Assembly: GCF_020216525.1 (NCBI RefSeq)
Contig: NZ_JAIWOY010000003.1
Location: 268,344 to 332,343 of the forward strand
DNA length: 64,000 nt
Origin: Nocardioides nematodiphilus
Lineage (GTDB): Bacteria > Actinomycetota > Actinomycetes > Propionibacteriales > Nocardioidaceae
Reading direction: 5' to 3'
Under the pieces are notes generated by a model. It saw only the letters and a program-made list of their open reading frames with translations, was not told where the DNA came from and made no database searches. Within the stretch, counting starts at the first letter, position 1. Each line of letters opens with the position of its first letter. This document shows positions 23,588-32,520 of this stretch, in pieces. The translations under genes and the position numbers were made by a program.

Positions 23588-24750
23588 CCGTCGACGGTCG
23601 GCCCCCACCCGGCGGAGCGGGCGAGGAGCTGCTCGATCTGGCGCCGTGCGGCTACGTGGTCATGGACACCGGAGGTCGCATCCTCAGCTCCAATCGCGAG
23701 TTCGAGCGGATGGTCGGCTACGGCGGGACGGAGCCGGCCAGTGGTGATCGATCGCTGGCCTCACTGCTGCCCGCCGGTGCGAGGATCTTCCTCGAGACCC
23801 GCCTGTGGCCCATGCTCGAGCTCGAGGGGGCGGTCCGCGAGATCGCCCTCGACCTCGTGCGCACGGACGGAAGCAGGATCCCGGTGCTGTTCAACGCCGT
23901 CGTCGGTCCTGATCGCGACGGAGCGCCGACGACCATCCGCGCGGTCTTCATGGAGACCACGGAGCGGCACCGGTACGAGCAGGACCTGCTCGCGGCGACG
24001 ACGGCGGCCGAGGCGGCCCGGGTCGAGGCGAACCGTCTCTCGGAGATCCTCCAGCAGACCTTCGTCCCGCCCCCGCCGCCGGCCATCCCGGACCTCCGTG
24101 TCGCGGCGACCTACCGGCCCGCCGGGGACGGCACCGTGGTCGGCGGCGACTTCTACGACTTCTTCCGTGTCGACCCGACCCACTGGATGATCGCGCTGGG
24201 CGACGTGAGGGGAAAGGGCGTCGAGGCGGCGGCGGTCACCTCGTTCGTACGTCACACCGTGCGCGCGCTGGCGATCGAGGATCCCGACCCGGCGCGGGTG
24301 CTGGCGATGGTGAACCGCGCGCTCCTCGAGCACGACACCGACCGGTACTGCACGCTCGTGCTGGCGAGTCTGCAGCGCGGCTCGCGCGGGTGGGACATCC
24401 AGCTGAGCCTCGCGGGTCACGCCCCGGCGTTGGTGCGGGCGGCGGGAGGAGAGGTCAGCGAGCTCGGCGTCCCGGGCACGGCCCTCGGCGTGCGTGAGGA
24501 CCCGACGTTCCACACCGTGCGCCGCCGGCTCGGGACGGAGACCGTCACGCTCTACACCGACGGTGTCACCGACGCCCGCGAGGGCGGCGAGTTCTTCGGC
24601 GAGCAGCGGCTGCGGACTCTGATCGGCTCGTCGCGGCACGATCCGGCCAGCATCACCGACGGCATCGCCAGCACGGTGCTGCGCTACCAGGGCGGCGACG
24701 CCAGCGACGACATCGCCGTGGTCACGTTCCAAGGCGCCGAGGACCACTGA
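23584..24750 (+). CDS. rsbP: RsbP-like PAS-PP2C phosphatase
   Basis: A 388-residue protein. Residues about 15-125 are a PAS domain (LAPCGYVVMDTGGRILSSN, FMETTERHRYEQDLL), followed by a short coiled coil (about 135-165). The rest is a SpoIIE-type PP2C domain with VVGGDFYDFF, GDVRGKG, AGHAPAL, YTDGVTDAR and DDIAVVTF, all metal positions intact. In Bacillus, RsbQ-activated RsbP dephosphorylates the antagonist RsbV. ATG 23584 overlaps the rsbQ stop. With rsbQ and the nearby sigma factor this makes a complete energy-stress input branch. Confidence 0.92.
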   Translation: MTVDGRPPPGGAGEELLDLAPCGYVVMDTGGRILSSNREFERMVGYGGTEPASGDRSLASLLPAGARIFLETRLWPMLELEGAVREIALDLVRTDGSRIPVLFNAVVGPDRDGAPTTIRAVFMETTERHRYEQDLLAATTAAEAARVEANRLSEILQQTFVPPPPPAIPDLRVAATYRPAGDGTVVGGDFYDFFRVDPTHWMIALGDVRGKGVEAAAVTSFVRHTVRALAIEDPDPARVLAMVNRALLEHDTDRYCTLVLASLQRGSRGWDIQLSLAGHAPALVRAAGGEVSELGVPGTALGVREDPTFHTVRRRLGTETVTLYTDGVTDAREGGEFFGEQRLRTLIGSSRHDPASITDGIASTVLRYQGGDASDDIAVVTFQGAEDH

Positions 24751-24879
24751 CCGACGCCGCGTCGCTCCGACCTGCAGCGCCGGCGGCAGAACGGCTTCGC
24801 GGGCGCGCCGCCACCGCCGATAGGATCGGGGCGCCGGCGGCGTTCGCCGGATCCATGCCTCGAATCCAGGAGTCCCATC

Positions 24880-26862
24880 GTGTCCGAGTTGAAGATCGTC
24901 GTACTCACCCCCGAGGGTCGTGAGGAACGGTCGGTCACGACCGGCACGAAGGCGTGGGAGCTGTTCCGCGACGACGCGGACATCGTCGCCGCGCGCGTCG
25001 CCGGTGCGCTGAAGGACCTCGCCTACGAGGTCGCCGACGGCGACGAGATCGAGGGCGTGGCCATCGACTCCAGGGACGGCCGCGACATCCTGCGGCACTC
25101 CGCCGCGCACGTGATGGCCCAGGCCGTGCAGCAGCTCTTCCCGCAGGCCAAGCTCGGCATCGGCCCGCCGGTCACCGACGGCTTCTACTACGACTTCGAC
25201 GTCGAGACGCCGTTCGTGCCCGAGGACCTCGCGAAGATCGAGTCGGCCATGAAGAAGATCATCAAGGCCAACCAGAAGTTCTCCCGCCGCGTCACCACCG
25301 ACGACGACGCCCGCGTCGAGCTGGCCGACGAGCCGTACAAGCTCGAGCTGATCGGCCTGAAGGGCAACGCGGGCGAGGCCGCCGAGGGCGCCAGCGCCGA
25401 GGTCGGCGCCGGCGAGCTGACCATCTACGACAACCTCGACCGCAACGGCGAGATCGTGTGGAAGGACCTCTGTCGCGGTCCCCATCTGCCGACCACCCGC
25501 CGCATCCCGGCGTTCAAGCTCATGCGCTCCGCCGCGGCCTACTGGCGCGGCGACGAGAAGAACAAGCAGCTCCAGCGCATCTACGGCACCGCCTGGGAGT
25601 CGCAGGAGGCGCTCGACGAGCACCTGCACCGCATCGAGGAGGCCGAGCGCCGCGACCACCGCAAGCTCGGCAAGGAGCTCGACCTCTTCAGCTTCCCGGA
25701 CGAGATCGGCTCCGGCCTGCCGGTCTTCCACCCCAAGGGCGGTGTGATCAAGCGGGAGATGGAGGACTACGTCCGCCGCCGGCACATCGAGGAGGGCTTC
25801 TCCTACGTCGGCACCCCGCACATCTCCAAGGACGGCCTCTTCCACACCTCGGGCCACCTGCCGCACTACGCCGACACCATGTTCCCGCCGATGGAGTTCG
25901 AGGGCTCGAACTACCAGCTCAAGGCGATGAACTGCCCGATGCACAACCTCATCTTCAGCTCGCGGGGTCGCTCCTACCGCGAGCTGCCGCTGCGGCTGTT
26001 CGAGTTCGGCTCGGTCTACCGCTACGAGAAGTCCGGCGTCATCCACGGCCTGACCCGGGTGCGCGGCTTCGCCCAGGACGACAGCCACTCCTACTGCACC
26101 AAGGAGCAGGCGCCCGCCGAGGTCAAGCACCTGCTGAACTTCATGCTGAGCGTGCTCCGCGACTTCGGCCTGGACGACTTCTACCTCGAGCTGTCGACGC
26201 GCGATGACAAGAAGAAGGACAAGTTCATCGGCTCGGACGAGGACTGGGAGAGCGCGACCAAGGTGCTCGCCGATGTCTGCGCCGAGACCGGTCTCGAGCT
26301 CGTCCCGGACCCGGGCGGCGCCGCGTTCTACGGCCCGAAGGTCTCCGTCCAGGCCAAGGACGCCATCGGCCGCACCTGGCAGATGGGCACCGTCCAGTAC
26401 GACTTCAACCAGCCCGCCCGCTTCGGGCTGGAGTACCAGGCCGCGGACGGCACGCGCCAGCAGCCGGTGATGATCCACTCGGCGAAGTTCGGCTCGATCG
26501 AGCGCTTCCTGGGCGTCCTGGTCGAGCACTACGCGGGCGCCATGCCGCCGTGGCTCGCGCCGGTCCAGGTCGAGATGATCCCGGTCGCGGAGGCGTTCAA
26601 CGACTACGTCTGGGATGTCGCCGACCAGCTGAAGAAGGCCGGCATCCGGGTCGAGGTGGACGAGTCGAACGACCGCTTCCAGAAGAAGATCCGCAACGCC
26701 CAGCTGCAGAAGATCCCGTTCATGCTCATCGCCGGCGGCGAGGACGTCGAGAACGGCGCGGTCTCCTTCCGCTACCGCGACGGCCGCCAGGAGAACGGCG
26801 TGCCCATCGCCGACGCCATCGCGCGCGTCGCCGCCGCCGTGGCCTCGCACGAGCAGGTCTGA
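24880..26862 (+). CDS. thrS: Threonyl-tRNA synthetase
   Basis: A 660-residue class II synthetase. The N-terminal TGS domain (about 1-65) and the tRNA_SAD editing domain with HSAAHVMAQ (zinc-like His-x3-His) come first. They are followed by the catalytic core with [10 protein letters not shown] (zinc Cys) and the motif-2 region [10 protein letters not shown], then the anticodon-binding C terminus ([12 protein letters not shown]). Full length. The start is GTG 24880 with CCAGGAG at 24867-24873. A TAGGAT hexamer about 60 nt upstream could be the -10 of its promoter. I see no T-box leader. Confidence 0.97.
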   Translation: MSELKIVVLTPEGREERSVTTGTKAWELFRDDADIVAARVAGALKDLAYEVADGDEIEGVAIDSRDGRDILRHSAAHVMAQAVQQLFPQAKLGIGPPVTDGFYYDFDVETPFVPEDLAKIESAMKKIIKANQKFSRRVTTDDDARVELADEPYKLELIGLKGNAGEAAEGASAEVGAGELTIYDNLDRNGEIVWKDLCRGPHLPTTRRIPAFKLMRSAAAYWRGDEKNKQLQRIYGTAWESQEALDEHLHRIEEAERRDHRKLGKELDLFSFPDEIGSGLPVFHPKGGVIKREMEDYVRRRHIEEGFSYVGTPHISKDGLFHTSGHLPHYADTMFPPMEFEGSNYQLKAMNCPMHNLIFSSRGRSYRELPLRLFEFGSVYRYEKSGVIHGLTRVRGFAQDDSHSYCTKEQAPAEVKHLLNFMLSVLRDFGLDDFYLELSTRDDKKKDKFIGSDEDWESATKVLADVCAETGLELVPDPGGAAFYGPKVSVQAKDAIGRTWQMGTVQYDFNQPARFGLEYQAADGTRQQPVMIHSAKFGSIERFLGVLVEHYAGAMPPWLAPVQVEMIPVAEAFNDYVWDVADQLKKAGIRVEVDESNDRFQKKIRNAQLQKIPFMLIAGGEDVENGAVSFRYRDGRQENGVPIADAIARVAAAVASHEQV

Positions 26863-26870
26863 CGGTCGTT

Positions 26871-26922
26871 CTCAGGTCCGGTCCGCGCTCGTTCGACAGC
26901 CGCGGGCCGGACCTGAGTCTTT
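26871..26922 (+). terminator. Terminator after thrS
   Basis: An 11-bp perfect outer stem (26871-26881 with 26907-26917) extends inward by a wobble and five more pairs around a 13-nt loop. It is followed by TCTTTGC. It ends the thrS transcript and separates it from the TetR-controlled oxygenase genes. Confidence 0.8.
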
Positions 26923-26932
26923 GCTTGCAATA

Positions 26933-26959
26933 GTTTCCGCGACACGCTGTCGCGGAAAC
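26933..26959. promoter_or_regulatory. 12-bp inverted repeat upstream of the diiron oxygenase gene
   Basis: GTTTCCGCGACA and its exact reverse complement flank CGC. There is no T-run, and the thrS terminator is already just upstream, so this may be a second hairpin or a protein-binding site about 75 nt before the start of the oxygenase gene. Confidence 0.5.
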
Positions 26960-26984
26960 CCTTGTGAAGAGCGGGTGGCTCGAT

Positions 26985-26997
26985 ATACCGTCGGTAT
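26985..26997. promoter_or_regulatory. Candidate TetR operator ATACCGTCGGTAT
   Basis: A perfect 13-bp palindrome (ATACCG-T-CGGTAT) lies 37 nt before the diiron oxygenase start. It overlaps the likely core promoter (ATATAC/GGTATG). Odd-centre palindromes of this size are typical TetR-family operators, and a TetR gene closes the same gene set at 29771-30529. Confidence 0.6.
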
Positions 26998-27033
26998 GTC
27001 GCCAGTTCACCAACTCGTCACAAGGGGCTCGAC

Positions 27034-28053
27034 ATGACCGCAGTGAAGCCGGAGAAGACCGCGAGCGCGCACGTGCCGCAGGGCAGGCAGTCGTACTACG
27101 ACACGCTGCGCACCCTGTCGGAGGCGTCGGTCACCCAGCACTTCCGGGCGTTCGAGGACATCGCGTGGGACGACCCCGCCTACGCGGTCCTGGCGAACGA
27201 CGAGCGCTTCATCCTCACCGACGCCGACGAGATCGGCGCGAGCGCATGGTACAAGTCGCTGCCCAAGGAGCGTCAGATCGAGGTCGGTGCCTACCGCTAC
27301 GCGCAGGTCGCCAAGGTCGGCCGTCAGTTCGAGCAGCTGCTCATCGCGGGCGTGATGCAGAACCTCATCGGGATGAGGGACGGCAACCCCGAGTTCCGGT
27401 ACGCCATGCACGAGGTCACCGAGGAGACGCACCACATCCAGATGTTCCAGGAGGGCGTCAACCGCTTCGTGGGCAGCCCGGCGCTCAACCTCGACAACGT
27501 CGCCGGCGCAGCGCCCTGGTTCAAGTACGTGGTGCCGTTCATCTCCTCGGCGGGCATCTGGTTCCCGGAGGCCTTCTTCGTCGGCATCCTGGCCGGCGAG
27601 GAGCCGATCGACCACCTGCAGAAGAGCATCATGCGTGCCGGCGGCAGCCACCCGCTCATCGACCGCATCATGCAGATCCACATCGCCGAGGAGGCCCGCC
27701 ACATCGGGTTCGCCCACCAGTACCTCGAGCAGCACATGCCGGAGATGGGCTTCGTGAAGAAGCAGGCGATGAAGGTCATCTTCCCGGTGCTGATGCGGGT
27801 GCTCTGCGACGTGATCATGGTGCCGAGCAAGCAGGCGCGCCAGGACATGGGCATCCCTGACGAGGTCGCCAAGGAGATCTGGTGGGACTCCGAGGAGTCG
27901 CGCAAGCGTCTGCGGGACATGTTCGGCGACGTCCGGATGCTCGCCGACAACGTCGGTGTCCGCGATCGCTTCTCCAAGGTCCTGTGGCGCGCGATGGGCA
28001 TCGACGGCCGCCCGTCGCGTCATCGCAGCGAGGTCGCGTCCGCGGCCCACTGA
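27034..28053 (+). CDS. AurF-like diiron oxygenase
   Basis: A 339-residue all-helical diiron protein. Two EExxH motifs supply the metal ligands: EETHHIQMF (about 130) and EEARHIGFAHQYL (about 222), with additional carboxylates in FPEAFF and near GRQFEQ. AurF-type enzymes N-oxygenate arylamines; actinobacterial relatives have many unknown substrates. GGGGCTCGAC precedes ATG 27034. The next gene encodes an FprB-like ferredoxin reductase that can supply electrons, and a TetR regulator follows, so the three form a self-contained redox unit. It sits between thrS and the HIT gene, where the standard actinobacterial order is continuous. Confidence 0.88.
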   Translation: MTAVKPEKTASAHVPQGRQSYYDTLRTLSEASVTQHFRAFEDIAWDDPAYAVLANDERFILTDADEIGASAWYKSLPKERQIEVGAYRYAQVAKVGRQFEQLLIAGVMQNLIGMRDGNPEFRYAMHEVTEETHHIQMFQEGVNRFVGSPALNLDNVAGAAPWFKYVVPFISSAGIWFPEAFFVGILAGEEPIDHLQKSIMRAGGSHPLIDRIMQIHIAEEARHIGFAHQYLEQHMPEMGFVKKQAMKVIFPVLMRVLCDVIMVPSKQARQDMGIPDEVAKEIWWDSEESRKRLRDMFGDVRMLADNVGVRDRFSKVLWRAMGIDGRPSRHRSEVASAAH

Positions 28054-28115
28054 GCCGCGTTCCCCTGTCGCCAGCCCGAGGCCGGTAGGTCTCCTGAGCA
28101 AGAAACGGCTCCTCC

Positions 28116-29774
28116 GTGCCTCACGTCGTCACCCAGTCCTGCTGCAGCGATGCCTCGTGCGTCGTCGCCTGCCCGGTCAACTGCATCCACCCCGCACCCG
28201 GTGACCCCGGTTTCGCGACCGCAGAGATGCTGTACGTGGACGCCGCGGCCTGCGTCGACTGCGGCGCGTGCGCCACCGCGTGCCCGGCGGACGCGATCGT
28301 CCCGCACACGACCCTGACCCAGAAGCAGCTGCCGTTCCTGGCGCTCAACGCCGAGTACTTCGCGACCTTCCCGCACGCCGACCGCACCCCGCTCGCCCTG
28401 GTGCACGAGCAGCGCCGGCTGCAGCGCACCGGTCCGTTCCGCGTCGCGGTCGTCGGCGCCGGCCCGGCAGGGCTCTACACGGCCGACGAGCTGCTGAAGC
28501 ACCCGGAGATCTCCGTCGACGTCTTCGACCGGCTGCCCACGCCGTACGGCCTCGTCCGTGCCGGGGTCGCCCCGGACCACCAGCACACCAAGCAGATCGA
28601 GACGCTCTTCGCCCAGATCGAGAGCCAGCCGGGCTTCCGCTACTTCCTCGGGGTCGAGGTCGGCAAGGACGTGTCCCACGCCGAGCTGACCGCCCGCTAC
28701 CACGCGGTCGTCTACACCGTCGGCGCCGCCAGCGACAAGCCGCTCAACATCCCGGGCGACGACCACGCGGGCTCGCTGTCGGCGACCGACTTCGTCGGCT
28801 GGTACAACGGCCACCCCGACAAGCAGGACCTCGCCGTCGACCTCAGCCATGAGCGGGTCGTCATCGTCGGCAACGGCAACGTCGCCCTGGACTGTGCCCG
28901 CATCCTGGCCGAGCAGCCCTCCCGCCTGGAGTCGACCGACATCTCCACCCTGCCCTTCGGCGCGCTGCTGACCAGCAAGGTGCGCGAGGTCGTCATCCTC
29001 GGCCGCCGCGGCCCCAACGAGGCCGCGTTCACGGTGCCGGAGCTGGTCGGGCTGGCCGGACACACCGGCATCAACGTCGTGGTCGACGCCGGTGACGGCG
29101 AGATCAGCGGCGACGACGTGAAGACGCGGCTGCTGCGCGAGCTCGCGGCGCGGCCCGTCGATCCGGCCAAGCGCACCATCGTGCTGCGCTTCCTCGCCTC
29201 GCCGGTCGCCGTCCACGGCGAGGGCCGCGTCACGTCCGTGGAGATCGGCCGCAACCGCCTCCAGGTCGACGCCGACGGGGTCCCGCGGGCCGTCGCGACG
29301 GGGGAGACCGAGCTGGTCGAGGCCGGCATGCTGCTGCGCGCGGTCGGCTACCACGGCCTCCCGGTCACCGATCTCCCGTACGACGCCGACAGCGGCACCG
29401 TCCCCAACCAGCAGGGCCGTGTCCACCCGGGCGTCTACGTCGCGGGCTGGGTCAAGCGCGGTCCGACCGGCTTCATCGGCACCAACAAGTCCGACGCCGA
29501 GGAGACCGTCGACGCGATCCTCGACGATCTCGACAGCGGCATCATCCCCGAGCCGGTCGGCACCACCCAGGGCCTACGCGGCGTGATCCGCGAGCGCCAG
29601 CCCGGCATGGTGGACCTGGCCGGATGGCAGGCGATCGACCGCGAGGAGAAGCGTCGCGGCGCCGCGGCCGGCCGACCTCGGATCAAGATCGTCGACGTCG
29701 ACGAGATGCGCCGTGTCGCCGCTCGCGCCGCCGAGCCGCGCTACACCTCCCTGCGGCGGTGGGTCGGGGTATGA
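28116..29774 (+). CDS. fprB: Ferredoxin-NADP reductase with N-terminal 2[4Fe-4S] ferredoxin (FprB-like)
   Basis: A 552-residue fusion. Residues 1-65 are a seven- or eight-iron ferredoxin with Cys clusters CCSDASCVVACPVNC and CVDCGACATACPAD. Residues about 105-552 are an adrenodoxin-reductase-type flavoprotein with GAGPAGLYTADEL (FAD), RLPTPYGLVRAGVAPDH, a NADP site GNGNVALDCARIL and the closing GWVKRGPTGFIGTNK. This matches FprB architecture. The start is GTG 28116, with a weak ribosome site. It overlaps the TetR gene downstream by 4 nt and lies 62 nt after the diiron oxygenase, its likely electron acceptor. Confidence 0.93.
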   Translation: MPHVVTQSCCSDASCVVACPVNCIHPAPGDPGFATAEMLYVDAAACVDCGACATACPADAIVPHTTLTQKQLPFLALNAEYFATFPHADRTPLALVHEQRRLQRTGPFRVAVVGAGPAGLYTADELLKHPEISVDVFDRLPTPYGLVRAGVAPDHQHTKQIETLFAQIESQPGFRYFLGVEVGKDVSHAELTARYHAVVYTVGAASDKPLNIPGDDHAGSLSATDFVGWYNGHPDKQDLAVDLSHERVVIVGNGNVALDCARILAEQPSRLESTDISTLPFGALLTSKVREVVILGRRGPNEAAFTVPELVGLAGHTGINVVVDAGDGEISGDDVKTRLLRELAARPVDPAKRTIVLRFLASPVAVHGEGRVTSVEIGRNRLQVDADGVPRAVATGETELVEAGMLLRAVGYHGLPVTDLPYDADSGTVPNQQGRVHPGVYVAGWVKRGPTGFIGTNKSDAEETVDAILDDLDSGIIPEPVGTTQGLRGVIRERQPGMVDLAGWQAIDREEKRRGAAAGRPRIKIVDVDEMRRVAARAAEPRYTSLRRWVGV

Positions 29775-30529
29775 CCGCCGGCGCGCGCAGCTCCGTGCAG
29801 GCGACCGCGTCCAAGGCGGACGGTCGCCAGGCCCGCTGGGCGCGCCACAACGAGGAGCGCCGCGCCCAGATCGTGGCTGCTGCGCTCGAGCTGATCGGCG
29901 AGTCCGAGCCCGGCACGGAGGTGCACGTCCAGCAGATCGCGGAGCGCGCCGGGGTCAACCGGACGGTCGTCTACCGCCACTTCGCCGAGCGCGCGGATCT
30001 CGACATCGCGATCCAGCAGGCGATCGTCGCGATGCTCTGGGGCGAGCTGATCCCGTCCCTGACCCTCGAGGGCACGATCCCCGAGATCATCGACCGGATC
30101 GTGGGGGCGTACGTGGGCTGGGCCGCGGAGCACCGCTCGCTGCACTACGTGGTCGACCGCAACAACGGCACCGGCGTGCTCGAGGAGGCGATCGACGACC
30201 TGGCCGGCGACATCGGACAGCTCGTCTCGTTCATCCTGGTGGGGCTCGGGTCGGCCGTCACGCTCGACGTCGATGAGCTCGATGCTCTGGTGCACGGCGT
30301 GATCGGCGCGGTGTTCGGCGCGGTCCGGCGCTGGCTCAACCGGCCCAACCGGGTGCTCAGCCCCGACCGGCTGCGCGCCATGATGAGCCAGTCGACGTGG
30401 TTCCTCATCGAGGGCAACGCCCGGGCGATGGGTGTCGTGCTCGATCCGGAGCAGCAGATCGCCGACCTGCTCGACCTCACCTCGGCGGCCTCGGGCGCCG
30501 AGGGGCCGCTCGCTACAGTCGCTCCGTGA
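29771..30529 (+). CDS. TetR-family transcriptional regulator
   Basis: A 252-residue TetR-type repressor. The HTH is at about 30-80 (VQQIAERAGVNRTVVYRHFAER). The C-terminal domain is helical with a Trp-rich entrance (YVGWAAEHRSLHYVV). ATG 29771 overlaps the fprB stop (ATGA), and its stop overlaps the HIT gene start (GTGA). The palindrome at 26985-26997 is its best visible target, which would make it control the diiron oxygenase. Because the HIT gene starts inside its end, read-through expression of the HIT gene is likely too. Confidence 0.9.
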   Translation: MTAGARSSVQATASKADGRQARWARHNEERRAQIVAAALELIGESEPGTEVHVQQIAERAGVNRTVVYRHFAERADLDIAIQQAIVAMLWGELIPSLTLEGTIPEIIDRIVGAYVGWAAEHRSLHYVVDRNNGTGVLEEAIDDLAGDIGQLVSFILVGLGSAVTLDVDELDALVHGVIGAVFGAVRRWLNRPNRVLSPDRLRAMMSQSTWFLIEGNARAMGVVLDPEQQIADLLDLTSAASGAEGPLATVAP

Positions 30530-31098
30530 TCCCCGACGAGAGCACCACGCACGACCCCGCGCCGGAGACCCCGCTCGTCCAGGACGGCATCGGCCGACCT
30601 GATGAGCTCGAACGGCTCTGGACGCCGTACCGGATGGCCTACATCCGGGGCGACGACAAGCCCGCGGACGACTCCGTCGGCGCCTGCCCGTTCTGCCGGA
30701 TCCCGTCGCTGGACGACGCCGCCGGGCTGATCGTGCATCGCGGCGAGCGCTGCTTCGTCGTCCTCAACCTCTACCCCTACGCGCCGGGGCACGTGATGGT
30801 CTGCCCCTACCGCCACGTCCCGAACTACGTGGACACGACCGTCGAGGAGGCCGCCGAGATGACGGCGCTGACCAAGGCGGCCATCGTCGCCCTGCAGCAA
30901 GTCTCGAACCCGGCCGGATTCAACATCGGGATGAACCAGGGCGTCGCCGGGGGAGCCGGCATCGCGGCGCACCTGCACCAGCACGTCGTGCCGCGGTGGG
31001 TCGGCGACCAGAACTTCATGCCTATCATCGGTCGTACGAAGACGCTCCCGCAGCTCCTCGGCGACACCCGCGAGCTCCTCGCGGCGGCGTGGTCCTGA
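30526..31098 (+). CDS. HIT-family Ap4A phosphorylase-like protein
   Basis: A 190-residue HIT protein with the histidine triad HLHQHVVP at about 147-154 and a Cys-x2-Cys pair (CPFCRI). The N-terminal extension of about 50 residues and the NLYPYAPGHVMV block match the mycobacterial Ap4A phosphorylase subgroup that lies between thrS and pgsA. The start is GTG 30526. A TACAGT hexamer ends 6 nt before it, so it may also be read from a leaderless transcript. It is separated from thrS here by three inserted genes. Confidence 0.88.
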   Translation: MIPDESTTHDPAPETPLVQDGIGRPDELERLWTPYRMAYIRGDDKPADDSVGACPFCRIPSLDDAAGLIVHRGERCFVVLNLYPYAPGHVMVCPYRHVPNYVDTTVEEAAEMTALTKAAIVALQQVSNPAGFNIGMNQGVAGGAGIAAHLHQHVVPRWVGDQNFMPIIGRTKTLPQLLGDTRELLAAAWS

Positions 31099-31262
31099 CG
31101 CGCACGCGCCCGCGGAAGCGGCCCCAGGGGACCGAATAGGTGCCGAATCGTGACCAACGGCGGTGGTTTCATAACGGCTCGGTCACGGTCGTGTCTCAGA
31201 CGTGTGTAGTGGCTTGTCACGCCGGTCACATCCTCAATATGTTTCCGACGACAACAATCCAA

Positions 31263-31276
31263 GTGACTTGAGTCAC
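31263..31276. promoter_or_regulatory. Candidate operator in the sugar ABC promoter
   Basis: GTGACT-TG-AGTCAC is a perfect 14-bp inverted repeat 34 nt before the substrate-binding protein start. A broader pair, CGTGACC (31149-31155) and GGTCACG (31181-31187), lies further upstream. The ROK regulator encoded at the end of this operon is the likely binder, by inference only. Confidence 0.5.
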
Positions 31277-31309
31277 GTCATTGTTCTCGGACAACGGAGG
31301 TCGAGGGAA

Positions 31310-32431
31310 ATGAACACGAGCAAGACCGCCCGCCTGGGTGCGCTCGTCGCGACGGGTGTGCTGGCGTTTGGTGCGCTGGCCGCCTGTGGCAGCAGTGACA
31401 ACAACAGCAGTGACAACGCCGCCGGTGGTGGCTCCGGTGGTGGCTCGATGGACGTGGGCGTGATCCTGCCGGACGCGACCACCTCCCCGCGCTGGGAGAG
31501 CCAGGACAAGCCGAACCTGCAGAAGGCGTTCGACGCCGCGGGTCTCAAGTCCGATATCCAGAACGCCCAGGGCGACACGGCCAAGTTCGGCCAGCTCTGC
31601 GACAGCATGATCGGTGAGGGCGTCGCTGTCCTCCTCATCACGAACCTCGACTCCGACTCCGGCGCCGCCTGCCTCAAGAAGGCTGCCGACGCGGGCGTCA
31701 AGACGATCGACTACGACCGCCTCACCCTCGGTGGTGGCGCCTCGTACTACGTGTCGTTCGACAACGTGAAGGTCGGCGAGCTCATGGGCCAGGGCCTGGT
31801 CGACGCCATGACCGCCGAGGGCCACAAGGGTGGCGACGTCGTCACCGTCGACGGCGCCGAGACCGACAACAACGCCGCGCTGTTCAAGCAGGGCTACGAC
31901 AAGGCTCTCGCTGCCGCCCCGCAGTTCAAGGTCGTCGCGAACCAGTCCGGTGAGTGGGACGCCACCAAGGCCGGCGAGGTCTTCGACGGCATGTTCACCC
32001 AGCACAAGAACATCGTCGGCGCGGTCGTCGCCAACGACACCATGTCCGGCGGCGTCATCGCCCGTCTCAAGGCCAACGGCCAGGAGGGCAAGATCCTGAC
32101 CACCGGCCAGGACGCCTCCACCGAGGGTCTGCAGAACGTGCTCCGCGGCTACCAGGCCGGCACGGTCTACAAGAACACCGCCCTCGAGGCCAAGGCTGCC
32201 TCGGACCTCGCCATCGCCCTGATCAAGGGTGACGACGCGGCCGCCAAGGCGCTCGCGACGGGCACCGTCAAGGACACCAAGCTCAACACCGACGTCGCGT
32301 CCGTCCTGGCCACCCCGGTCTGGATCACCAAGGACAACGTCAAGCAGGTCGTCTCCGACGGCCAGGCCGACGCCTCGCAGATCTGCGCCGGCGACGTCGC
32401 CAAGCTCTGCACCAAGTTCAGCGTTCAGTAA
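31310..32431 (+). CDS. Sugar ABC transporter substrate-binding lipoprotein
   Basis: A 373-residue periplasmic-binding-protein-like lipoprotein. The signal peptide ends in the lipobox LAAC (Cys27), followed by a Gly/Ser linker. Blocks MDVGVILPDATTSPRW, ITNLDSDSGAACLKKA, DYDRLTLGG and YVSFDNVKVGELMGQG follow the xylose/ribose-binding type (XylF group). GGAGGTCGAGGGAA sits before ATG 31310. It leads a four-gene unit with an ATPase, a permease and a ROK regulator. The ligand is probably a monosaccharide, perhaps xylose. Confidence 0.92.
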   Translation: MNTSKTARLGALVATGVLAFGALAACGSSDNNSSDNAAGGGSGGGSMDVGVILPDATTSPRWESQDKPNLQKAFDAAGLKSDIQNAQGDTAKFGQLCDSMIGEGVAVLLITNLDSDSGAACLKKAADAGVKTIDYDRLTLGGGASYYVSFDNVKVGELMGQGLVDAMTAEGHKGGDVVTVDGAETDNNAALFKQGYDKALAAAPQFKVVANQSGEWDATKAGEVFDGMFTQHKNIVGAVVANDTMSGGVIARLKANGQEGKILTTGQDASTEGLQNVLRGYQAGTVYKNTALEAKAASDLAIALIKGDDAAAKALATGTVKDTKLNTDVASVLATPVWITKDNVKQVVSDGQADASQICAGDVAKLCTKFSVQ

Positions 32432-32445
32432 GTCCCACGGCTCGT

Positions 32446-32475
32446 CGGATCCGTACGCCGCGGCGTACGGATCCG
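32446..32475 (+). terminator. 30-bp perfect palindrome between binding-protein and ATPase genes
   Basis: Two 15-nt arms (32446-32460 and 32461-32475) are exact reverse complements with no loop bases. There is no T-run. Stem-loops at this place in sugar ABC operons stabilise or terminate part of the message so that the binding protein is made in excess over the ATPase and permease. Confidence 0.65.
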
Positions 32476-32520
32476 GCGGGCCTGCTTCATCTTCAGCGCA
32501 CCCCAAGCAAGGAGTTTCTC

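Noticed and set aside
24751..24879. T-box or other riboswitch leader before thrS
   Set aside because: The leader is short and lacks the T-box consensus; only a possible -10 element is seen.
23761..26850. A 1029-residue open frame on the minus strand opposite rsbP and thrS
   Set aside because: It mirrors the codon pattern of thrS and rsbP, has low-complexity Asp/Arg/Leu composition and no domain; typical shadow frame in high-GC DNA.
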